DNA of 64,000 bases from G963677085 sp963677085 (GTDB lineage Bacteria > Planctomycetota > Planctomycetia > Pirellulales > Thermoguttaceae), in NCBI GenBank assembly GCA_963677085.2, contig CAXXFH010000004.1, forward strand, positions 2,790,001-2,854,000. Reading direction: 5' to 3'. Both the position numbers and the translations under genes were made by a program. Below the pieces are notes generated by a model. It was not told the DNA's origin and did no database searches. It was given only the letters and a program-made list of their open reading frames with translations. Of this stretch, positions 32,119-39,740 are shown piece by piece. The stretch's first letter is position 1. Each line of letters opens with the position of its first letter.

Positions 32119-33273
32119 TCACCGACGCAAAGACGTTTCCACCGCAGTCGCATGGAGATGATCCCCGGCCACCGGTTCGTTCACCTGCAGCTTCAGCGAG
32201 GCCACACCCAACAAGGCACACAACGCGGCGGCAATCCAGAAGCGAACCACAATCTTGTTCTCAGGCCATCCCTTCAACTGGAAGTGATGGTGCAACGGCG
32301 CACAAAGGAAAATCCGACGTCGTCGCCACTTGTAGGACCCGACCTGCAAAATTACGCTCAGCGCTTCGGCGACAAACACCCCGGCGACGACCACCAGCAG
32401 CAACTCCTGCCGGCAGGCCAACGCCAACAGACCGAGCAGTCCGCCCAAGGGCAACGCGCCCGTATCGCCCATGAAAACCTGGGCCGGGTGGCAGTTGAAC
32501 CAGAGAAACCCCAGCAGTCCGCCCAGCATGGCTCCGCCCAACACGGTCAGTTCGCCGGCACCGGGAATTCGGGCGACGCCCAAATAGTCGGCCCATCCGG
32601 CGTGTCCGGCGGCGTAGGTCATGGCGGTCATTGCTGCCACGGCAAACATCAGGCACCCGCCTGCCAGACCGTCGAGCCCATCGGTCAGGTTCACAGCGTT
32701 CGACGTACCCACCATCACCAACACCGCCCAGGGAATGAACCAAAGGCCCAGGTCGATCTTGATTCCCGCCAGTGGCAGTTGCAGGGTAAGCCCGTCGGCC
32801 AGGCCGGAGTGATGCTGGTACAAGAGCACGGCCGCCACGGTGGCCACGGCCAGTTGGCCGAGCATTTTGCGACGGGCCGACAGTCCGTTGCGCGAGCGGT
32901 GGAGTTTCGTCAGGTCGTCGATCGTTCCGACGGCGGCCAGTCCTCCGGCCACTAGCAGGGCAATCAGCAATTGGGGGTTGCTCAAGTCGCCCAACAACAG
33001 GCAACCGGCGATAAGCCCGGCCACGAGAAACAACCCACCCATGGTCGGCGTGGCCTCTTTGTCTTCGTGTAGCCGGCGAACTTCTTCGGAGTCGCACTTG
33101 ATCGGCTCGCGAAAACGTCGCCGTAGCCAGGCAATCATCCAGGGTCCCAGCACGACGGCCAACAAAAAACTAACCCCGGCCGCGGCGGCTGCCCGAAATG
33201 TAATCTTGCTCAAGCCGGCCAACGAGGCCTGGGCCGAAGTACGCGTCACGATGTCGAACAGCCAAAGAAGCAT
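32119..33273 (-). CDS. mraY: Phospho-N-acetylmuramoyl-pentapeptide transferase
   Basis: 384 residues with about ten membrane helices. It transfers phospho-MurNAc-pentapeptide to undecaprenyl phosphate to give lipid I. Catalytic acids are seen in VGTIDDLTKL, NAVNLTDGLDGLAGG and VFMGDTGALPLGG, with the substrate-binding CAPLHHHFQLKGW near the C-terminus; EATPTMGGLFL is also typical. A polar tail of about 20 residues (LHATAVETSLRR) extends past the last helix. It lies between murF (over 500 bases upstream) and murG; murD and ftsW, which often sit between mraY and murG, are absent. Confidence 0.94.
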   Translation of the reverse strand: MLLWLFDIVTRTSAQASLAGLSKITFRAAAAAGVSFLLAVVLGPWMIAWLRRRFREPIKCDSEEVRRLHEDKEATPTMGGLFLVAGLIAGCLLLGDLSNPQLLIALLVAGGLAAVGTIDDLTKLHRSRNGLSARRKMLGQLAVATVAAVLLYQHHSGLADGLTLQLPLAGIKIDLGLWFIPWAVLVMVGTSNAVNLTDGLDGLAGGCLMFAVAAMTAMTYAAGHAGWADYLGVARIPGAGELTVLGGAMLGGLLGFLWFNCHPAQVFMGDTGALPLGGLLGLLALACRQELLLVVVAGVFVAEALSVILQVGSYKWRRRRIFLCAPLHHHFQLKGWPENKIVVRFWIAAALCALLGVASLKLQVNEPVAGDHLHATAVETSLRR

Positions 33274-33808
33274 CTTGGGATTTCTGATTTATGATTTGGG
33301 ATTTATGATTTACGAGAGGCGTGGCCGTTTCAGCGGCCACGTACACGCCATGTGTGCTTATTCACGCACTCAATCGTCCCTCAACACAACAAAGCACGAA
33401 CCACGAACGACTCAGGGAAAGCAACCGTTCCCGCTTCGCCATTCGTCATTCGTGCTTTGTTCTTGACTCGCCGGACTGTGGTTTGTGCGGCCAGGGGGCC
33501 GCGACGCTGTATCCCTGAGCAGCCGGGGGCGGCGGGTGACGCCGCGCCCCGGCGCTCAGTCCTTGAACACCCCCGCGAAGCGCTTGCCGATGCGGTCGAC
33601 CCAGTTACCGCAAGAGACGACAAGCAATTGCTCCAACCCAAGGAGGGAGGGTGCGCCGAGTTCCCGCAAACCGGGCGCGTCGGGGGTGTCCACAATGAAT
33701 TAGTTGTTAGTGTTCCGTGACTAATTGTTAGTTGTTAGCCGCTTGCGCCTTCGCCAGACTATTCTTCGAAGGACTTTTTCAAATGTCGTTATTATTGTTG
33801 AACGAACC
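33274..33808. other. Gap between murF and mraY with low-complexity tract
   Basis: Near mraY, GATTTATGATTTGGGATTTA (33286-33305) and its neighbours repeat a stuttering phrase also found after coaX. The middle has scattered frames without motifs. No murD or ftsW remnant was recognised. Confidence 0.5.
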
Positions 33809-35197
33809 CTAGGCACTCCGTCGCTGGGGATACTGCCCTAGGGCCTCAATCACGCGTTCCATGGCCATCATCCGCGATCCCTTGACCAGCACCACGTCGC
33901 CGGGCAGGATCGCCTGGCCGAGAAACGGCAACGCCTCGTCGACCGTTTCACAGGGGATCGATCTCGCGCGAGCCATCCCGGCCGATCGGGCACCGGCTAC
34001 GACCTGTCGAGCGTATTGACCGCAGGCGATCAGCAACTGGGCGGAACCGACAGTTACCACTTGGCGGCCCAACTGCCAGTGCAGGGCAGCCGCCTGTTCA
34101 CCAAGCTCGCCCATATCGCCGCAAACGACGATCCGTCGGCCCGGCCCGTCGAATTCCCGCAACAGTTCCATCGCGGCGGCCATCGCCGTGGGGTTCGCGT
34201 TGTAGGTGTCGTTGATCACCGTCGCCCCGCGGATCGTACTCACTTCGCAACGTTGGGGTACCGGATGGTAGTCTTCCAACGCGTCGGCCATTTGTCCCAG
34301 GTCGAAGCCCATCATCCGTCCCACGGCCACGGCAATCAGGGCAGCCGTCAGGTGATGGCGTCCCCAGACGGGCACACAAAATCGGGTGCCGGCCACTTGA
34401 AACTGCAAATGTCCTTGGCGGCTGACGATCTCGGTCGCACGGATCTCGCACCCTTCCGAGGTTCCTACCCAAGTGATCTCTGCGCGACAGCCTTCGGCCA
34501 CGGTTCGTAGCCAGGGATCGTCGCCCAGGATGGCTCGACCGTCGTGGGGCAGTGCGGCCAGCAACTCGGCCTTGGCTTCGGCCACGGCCTGACGGCTACC
34601 GAACCCGCCGAGGTGCGCGTCGCCCACATGGGTAATCACGCCAACCTTCGGTTCGCACAGCGCGGCCAGCGAAGCGATTTCACCGGGCCGGCTCGCTCCC
34701 AACTCCAACACGGCATAGTCGTGTTGCGGTTCCATGGCGAACATGCTCAAGGGCAGGCCGATGTGGTTGTTGTAGTTGCGAGGGCTGGCCGTGCCTGCCA
34801 GTTGCGGTCGCAGCACGGTATGGATCATTTGCCGGGCGGTTGTCTTCCCGACACTTCCAGTCACGGCGATCAGTGTGCCGGCAAACTGGCGACGTTTGCA
34901 CTCGGCCCAACGTCGCAGGGCGTCTTGGGTGTTGTCGACCAGCAGGGCCCAACGACCCGAGGGCACGTCGACCGGTTGTTGCGCGACCACGCCCGAGGCA
35001 CCGCGAGCAAAGGCGTCGGCGGCGAAATCGGCCCCGTTGTGGTTCGGTCCCCGCAGCGCCCAGAACACGTCACCCGTACTGACCTGACGGCTGTCGATCT
35101 CCACCGATCCCAACCGCACATTGGCCGCCGTGCGCAGGGACTCCGGTGGAATCATCTTCCCGTTAAGGGCGTTGCGTAGATCGTCGACAGTGGTCAT
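33809..35197 (-). CDS. murF: UDP-N-acetylmuramoyl-tripeptide--D-alanyl-D-alanine ligase
   Basis: 462 residues from the ATG at 35197 (MTTVDDLRNA); the frame is open to 35263, but those residues come from a low-complexity spacer. It adds D-Ala-D-Ala to the UDP-MurNAc-tripeptide. Motifs are SVEIDSRQVSTGDVFWALRG, IAVTGSVGKTTARQMI (ATP loop), NYNNHIGLPLS, VLELGASRPGEIASLA, INDTYNANPTAM and VVCGDMGELG. It has no clear ribosome site (CCCTCTTCC precedes the start). murE lies 100 bases upstream on the same strand. Confidence 0.94.
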   Translation of the reverse strand: MTTVDDLRNALNGKMIPPESLRTAANVRLGSVEIDSRQVSTGDVFWALRGPNHNGADFAADAFARGASGVVAQQPVDVPSGRWALLVDNTQDALRRWAECKRRQFAGTLIAVTGSVGKTTARQMIHTVLRPQLAGTASPRNYNNHIGLPLSMFAMEPQHDYAVLELGASRPGEIASLAALCEPKVGVITHVGDAHLGGFGSRQAVAEAKAELLAALPHDGRAILGDDPWLRTVAEGCRAEITWVGTSEGCEIRATEIVSRQGHLQFQVAGTRFCVPVWGRHHLTAALIAVAVGRMMGFDLGQMADALEDYHPVPQRCEVSTIRGATVINDTYNANPTAMAAAMELLREFDGPGRRIVVCGDMGELGEQAAALHWQLGRQVVTVGSAQLLIACGQYARQVVAGARSAGMARARSIPCETVDEALPFLGQAILPGDVVLVKGSRMMAMERVIEALGQYPQRRSA

Positions 35198-35297
35198 GGA
35201 AGAGGGGCTAGAGGCTAGGGATTTAGGATTGGGGATGCTTGCCGCTTGCGGCTTCGCCACCAAACCAGTTTTCGGTTCTCAATCTTCCGCTTTTTGT

Positions 35298-36794
35298 TCA
35301 CTGCGTCATTTCCGGTGCGTAGGGACGCACTCGGTAGAGCCAGTCTTGGGCGATTTGGCGATCGTCCATCGGGAGTTTTTGGTCGCCAATCGTCTGGTAA
35401 GTCTCGTGACCCTTGCCGGCGATGATCACGCAGTCACCCGGTTGGGCCATTGCAAGCGCCTCGCGGACGGCTTCTTCACGGTCGAGGACCACGCAGGCCG
35501 ACGCCGGTCGCCGGAAGCCCAGGAGGATGTCGTCGACGATCGCTTGGGGATCTTCGAACCGTGGATTGTCGCTGGTCACCACGGCCACATCGGCGAGCGC
35601 CTCGACCGCTTGCCCCATCAGGGGGCGTTTTTGCTGATCGCGGTTTCCGCCCGCGCCAAACACGCAGATCAATCGTCCGGAAGTCACTTGCCGCAGGGCG
35701 GCGAGCGAACTTCGCAAGGCGTCGGGCGTGTGGGCGTAGTCGACAAACACACCGTAAGGCTGTCCGCACTCAACCCGTTCAAGTCGGCCCGGCACGTGGC
35801 CGGCTTCTTCCAGGCCGCGGACGACCGTGGGCAGGTCGATCCCGTAGGTCAGCCCGACGGCGGTCGCCACCAGGCAGTTGTAAATATGGTGGGTGCCGAT
35901 CATCTGCGTCCGCACAGGCACCGTTTCGCTTCCGGCAGTGATCAGAAACGTTTGTTCGCTTTGGAATTGTTCGATGGGCGTGGCCACGATCTCGGCCGCC
36001 GCATTGATCCCCACGGTCAGCACGGGCCCGTCGATCTGCCGCAGGTAGTCGGTGGCTACCGGATCGTCGGCATTGATTACCGCGAACCCCTCGGCCGGCA
36101 ATTGCTCGAAGAGCCGGGCCTTAGCCAAGCGGTATTTGCGGAGCGAGCCGTGGTAGTCGAGATGATCCCGGGTGACGTTGGTCACGCAGGCGGCATCAAA
36201 GCGGACGCCTGCCACGCGGCCTTGGACCAGGGCGTGGCTGGAAACCTCCATCACGGCGTGGGTGCATTCGTTGGCAACCATCCGCGAGAACCACGTGGCC
36301 AGGACATCGGCCGGAGGCGTAGTCCACGTCGAGCGTTCGATTTTGCGGCCGTCCAAGTAACCCAGGGTTCCCAGCAACCCGGGCGAATAGCCGGCCGAGG
36401 TCAATATGCTGGCAATCAGGCAACTGGTGGTCGTTTTGCCGTTGGTTCCCGTAACGCCAATCACTTTCAACTGCTGGCTGGGATTACCGGCCAGGGCTTG
36501 GCAAAGTTGGCCGTAGGCTTCGCGAGCGTCGGGGACCACGCAGCAGGGAATTGCCAAGTCGGCCGGGGGACGCTCGCAGAGAACGGCCGCGCATCCTTGC
36601 GCTGCCGCCTCGGCGATAAAGGCATGCCCGTCGCGGTGGCTTCCTGCCAAGGCGACGAACAATTGCCCCGGTTCAACTTGTCGGGAATCGCAGGTACAGC
36701 CGGCGATCGCGATGTCGTCGCGGCCGAGAAACTCGGCGTGCGGCAACAACGTACGCAGGCTGACGAGATGTCCCAGGTCGGGACAGACTTGCAT
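35298..36794 (-). CDS. murE: UDP-N-acetylmuramoyl-L-alanyl-D-glutamate--2,6-diaminopimelate ligase
   Basis: 498 residues from the ATG at 36794, which has GGAGG about nine bases upstream; a TTG at 36839 gives a longer frame. It adds the third amino acid to the peptidoglycan precursor. The ATP loop is VIGVTGTNGKTTTSC, followed by MEVSSHALVQGRV, NVTRDHLDYHGS with the carbamylated-Lys region, and VFVDYAHTPDAL. The specificity motif is TSDNPRFEDPQAI: DNPR is the form found in meso-diaminopimelate ligases, whereas Lys ligases differ. This predicts a DAP-type wall, consistent with peptidoglycan reported in planctomycetes. Confidence 0.94.
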   Translation of the reverse strand: MQVCPDLGHLVSLRTLLPHAEFLGRDDIAIAGCTCDSRQVEPGQLFVALAGSHRDGHAFIAEAAAQGCAAVLCERPPADLAIPCCVVPDAREAYGQLCQALAGNPSQQLKVIGVTGTNGKTTTSCLIASILTSAGYSPGLLGTLGYLDGRKIERSTWTTPPADVLATWFSRMVANECTHAVMEVSSHALVQGRVAGVRFDAACVTNVTRDHLDYHGSLRKYRLAKARLFEQLPAEGFAVINADDPVATDYLRQIDGPVLTVGINAAAEIVATPIEQFQSEQTFLITAGSETVPVRTQMIGTHHIYNCLVATAVGLTYGIDLPTVVRGLEEAGHVPGRLERVECGQPYGVFVDYAHTPDALRSSLAALRQVTSGRLICVFGAGGNRDQQKRPLMGQAVEALADVAVVTSDNPRFEDPQAIVDDILLGFRRPASACVVLDREEAVREALAMAQPGDCVIIAGKGHETYQTIGDQKLPMDDRQIAQDWLYRVRPYAPEMTQ

Positions 36795-37088
36795 GGCCTG
36801 TGGCCTCCGTGCCTGATAGGCGTGCAACGAATCGGACAAGTAGGGGCCAGGACCGTTTACCCGTTTGGATGGCGGAAATTCCGTTTTCCTGGTCCTGTCC
36901 TGGGGATGCCTGCCGAGGGGGTCTTACTTAGGATGAAGACCTCTTCGGCGTGTGACGTGGCGGCCGGATTTTGGCGATTTTGGCGTGTCTGTCAAGGCGG
37001 AATTTGAAGTGGAGCGCCGGCCATGCTAGCATCCACCATACCGACGTTTGGTATCGACTTCCCAGGAAACAGGTTTAAGAGGTGTTTT
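36795..37088. other. Divergent promoter region, murE / SGNH hydrolase
   Basis: About 290 bases between head-to-head genes. Both promoters should be here, but I could not pick a convincing -35/-10 pair. No repeat of the window's families was found. Confidence 0.4.
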
Positions 37089-37811
37089 ATGCGTCGAAAT
37101 CGCCAAGTATTGCTCTCGGGTTTGGTCCTCGTGGTTCTAGCGGCGCCATGCGGTATTTTTGCGATTAATCCTGCCCAGGCCGGCGGATGGGACGTTTCTC
37201 GCGGCGCGGCGCCTTCCGACGGAAGCCAGTTGCCCCGGGTGTTGATCATCGGCGACTCGATCTCCAACGGCTACGCTGCCACGGTCCGCAAGCAGCTCGA
37301 AGGCAAGGCCGTCGTCGACCATTGGGCTACGCCCCTTTGGGTAACCCATGGCGGTATCCACGCGGGTTTGGAAAAGGCCGTGGGCGATTACCAGTATGCC
37401 GTGATCCACTTCAACCACGGCCTACACGGCTGGCAGAAAGACCGCACGCCCGAAGGTTCGTACGAACCGGCCATGCGACGCTACATGGTCGCCATGAAGA
37501 AGTGCGCCAAGGGAGCTACGGTCATTTGGGGATCGACTACCCCGATGACCGTAAAAGGCAGTCCCGAGCAGTTGGATCCCGAGAATAATCCCACGATCCT
37601 GCGGCACAACGCAATTGCCGCCAAGGTGATGAAGAAAAATGGCATCGCGGTGAACGATCTCTACGCCCAGGTGGTCGACCATCCCGAGTGGAGCCGAAAA
37701 GATCGTTTTCACTATGACGGCAATGGCAGCAAGCAGTTGGGACAGACAGTGGCGGCCGCCATTTCCAAGGCACTAGATTCGCGGGCAGCCGCTACGACGC
37801 CGGTTGAGTGA
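37089..37811 (+). CDS. Secreted SGNH/GDSL-type hydrolase
   Basis: 240 residues. The ATG at 37089 follows AAGAGG and opens a signal peptide (LLSGLVLVVLAAPCGIFA, cleavage near AQAGG). The nucleophile block is VLIIGDSISNGY with Ser57, NHGLHGW supplies an Asn/Gly block, and the C-terminal DRFHYDGNGSKQLG supplies Asp and His. The family removes acyl or acetyl groups from sugars or lipids; which substrate applies here is not visible. It acts outside the cytoplasm. A larger frame starting at 37023 is not supported. It may pair functionally with the Tat-exported amidohydrolase that follows, but a 240-base gap separates them. Confidence 0.85.
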   Translation: MRRNRQVLLSGLVLVVLAAPCGIFAINPAQAGGWDVSRGAAPSDGSQLPRVLIIGDSISNGYAATVRKQLEGKAVVDHWATPLWVTHGGIHAGLEKAVGDYQYAVIHFNHGLHGWQKDRTPEGSYEPAMRRYMVAMKKCAKGATVIWGSTTPMTVKGSPEQLDPENNPTILRHNAIAAKVMKKNGIAVNDLYAQVVDHPEWSRKDRFHYDGNGSKQLGQTVAAAISKALDSRAAATTPVE

Positions 37812-38055
37812 GGCTGTTGCGATTAATGGGAAATACAAATATCGAAGCACGGAATACGAAACGAATACAAAAGACAAAGTTCCAAGGCTCCAAACATGGG
37901 GCCGTGCCCACTGCTTCTGTCATTTGCAGTTTCCGTGATTCGAATTTGTTTCGTATTTCGACATTCGTATTTTCCGCTTGATGTTCCGTAGATGCCAAGG
38001 TTTGTACCGTTTGTAAAAGCTACTCGCCGGAAAACGTAAACAGGGGTTTGTGGCC

Positions 38056-39063
38056 ATGAAATACAATCGTCGTCAGTTCCTTCGGCAAGGTACGGCCGCC
38101 GCAGTGGCCGTGGGCACTGCGGGTGTCTCTGGTGTGTGTCGCTCGGCTCAGGCCGAAGAGCCGGCAACATCAGACAAGTCGGGTTTGCTGCCGATCATCG
38201 ATACGCATCAGCACCTTTGGGATCTCGACACGGTGCATTTGCGTTGGGTCAAAGGTCGGACGCTGTTGAACCGCAGCTTCGTGACCAAAGACTACCTGGA
38301 GGCTACCCGCGGGTTGAACGTGGTGAAGGCCGTTTACATGGAAGTAGCTGCCGAGCCAGACGAACTGGTGACGGAAGCGGAGTATGTGATTGGACTTTGC
38401 CGTCGCGACGACAATCCTACCTGTGCCGCCGTGATCGGAGGACGACCTGCCCAAGAAGGTTTTGCGGAGTACCTCGCCCGATTTAAGGGCAATCCTTACG
38501 TAAAAGGCGTGCGGCACATCCAGCGCGAAAAAGGTTGGCTCAGCGACGAACTTGTCGGGGGCGTCCGCCTGTTGGGCAAAGTGGGGATGAGCTTCGACCT
38601 CTGCATTCCGCCCGACCAGTTGGAACTGGGGGCGAAGCTGGTCGACCGTTGTCCCGACACGCGATTCGTGTTGGACCACTGCGGCAACGCCGACCCGAAG
38701 GCGTTTCCGCCGGCTCACGGCAAGCTGCCCGAGGTACATCCGGCTCACGACGCGGAAGTATGGTGCCGGGGAATCGACGCTCTGGCCCGACGTAAGAACG
38801 TGATTTGCAAGATCTCGGGCATTGTCGCCCGGGCGCCGAAGGACAACTGGGGGGCCGAAGACTTGGCACCGATGGTGAACTATTGCCTCGACGCCTTTGG
38901 CCCCGATCGAGTGGTTTTTGGCGGCGACTGGCCCGTCTGCACCCAAACGGCCACCTTCCGCCAATGGGTGACCGCGTTGAAAGAGATTATTCGCTCGCGC
39001 CCCGTCGCGCAGCAACGGAAGTTGCTACACGACAACGCAGTGGGGTTCTACGGGCTCGGCTGA
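38056..39063 (+). CDS. Tat-exported amidohydrolase (fuconolactonase-like)
   Basis: 335 residues from the ATG at 38056 (a GTG lies six bases upstream). The N-terminus NRRQFLRQGTAAAVAVGTAG is a twin-arginine signal, so the folded metalloenzyme would be exported. The barrel begins IIDTHQHLWDLD with His51 and His53 as metal ligands, continues with YVKGVRHIQREKGWL, FVLDHCGNAD and VICKISGIVARA, and ends VVFGGDWPVCTQTATF with the catalytic Asp. This matches the amidohydrolase-2 group that includes L-fuconolactonase and related lactonases. The substrate is probably a sugar lactone but is not proven. Confidence 0.83.
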   Translation: MKYNRRQFLRQGTAAAVAVGTAGVSGVCRSAQAEEPATSDKSGLLPIIDTHQHLWDLDTVHLRWVKGRTLLNRSFVTKDYLEATRGLNVVKAVYMEVAAEPDELVTEAEYVIGLCRRDDNPTCAAVIGGRPAQEGFAEYLARFKGNPYVKGVRHIQREKGWLSDELVGGVRLLGKVGMSFDLCIPPDQLELGAKLVDRCPDTRFVLDHCGNADPKAFPPAHGKLPEVHPAHDAEVWCRGIDALARRKNVICKISGIVARAPKDNWGAEDLAPMVNYCLDAFGPDRVVFGGDWPVCTQTATFRQWVTALKEIIRSRPVAQQRKLLHDNAVGFYGLG

Positions 39064-39137
39064 CCACCCGGTCAATCGTGCCACGGCCAAGCCCGGGCGT
39101 TGTACCCCCTGGGATAAAAGATCGCTTCTTTCAAGTA

Positions 39138-39740
39138 CTAATGCGTCATAGCCAACTGAACGAGTTCGGCCACGCTATTAGCCTGCATCTTTTTCATCAG
39201 TCGGGCGCGGCGGTCCTCGACGGTTCGGATACTCAGGCCGAGCTGCGAGGCGATTTCCTTGTTGTATTTGCCGTCCATAATCAGGTCGAGCACCTCGCGT
39301 TCACCGGCGGTGAGCTTCGACATCCGTTCCTCGACACGCTGACGCCGCGCCTTGCGGCGGCGGTTTCGGGTGTCGACCTCCAGAGCCCGGCGGATGCTGG
39401 CCCATAGCTCCTGTTCATGGAACGGTTTTTCCAGGAAGTTGACCGCCCCAGCCTGCATGGCCCCGACGGCCATTTGCACGTTGCCGTGTCCGGTGATGAA
39501 GACGATCGGCAAGTCGACTTTTTCTTGACAAAGCTTGCGCTGCAGTTCCAAGCCGCTCATGCCGGGCATGGCCACATCAAGCACCAAGCAGCCGGACTGG
39601 TCGGCGTGGTAGTTCGACAGGAAATCGGTAGCCGAGGTGTACGCCTCCACATGTGGGAAGACGACCTTCACGAGCGTGGTCAACGAGCGAAGCACCGCCG
39701 GATCGTCGTCAACCAGAAAAACAGTTGTGTCGTTATTCAC
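39138..39740 (-). CDS. FixJ-type response regulator (REC + LuxR HTH)
   Basis: 200 residues starting at a GTG that overlaps the stop of the kinase gene (GTGA), so the two are translationally coupled. Receiver motifs are FLVDDDPAV, Asp55 in LVLDVAMPG, ITGHG and Lys105 in LEKPF. A basic linker (RNRRRKARRQRVEERM) leads to the helix-turn-helix: LTAGEREVLDLIMDGKYNKE, then GLSIRTVEDRRARLM. The layout matches FixJ, TtrR and similar regulators. The target genes are unknown; none nearby is obviously linked. Confidence 0.9.
   Translation of the reverse strand: MNNDTTVFLVDDDPAVLRSLTTLVKVVFPHVEAYTSATDFLSNYHADQSGCLVLDVAMPGMSGLELQRKLCQEKVDLPIVFITGHGNVQMAVGAMQAGAVNFLEKPFHEQELWASIRRALEVDTRNRRRKARRQRVEERMSKLTAGEREVLDLIMDGKYNKEIASQLGLSIRTVEDRRARLMKKMQANSVAELVQLAMTH

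Noticed and set aside
35121..37007. 628-codon plus-strand frame across murF and murE
   Set aside because: It is the complement of two well-identified mur genes, has no motifs of its own and crosses their intergenic gap.
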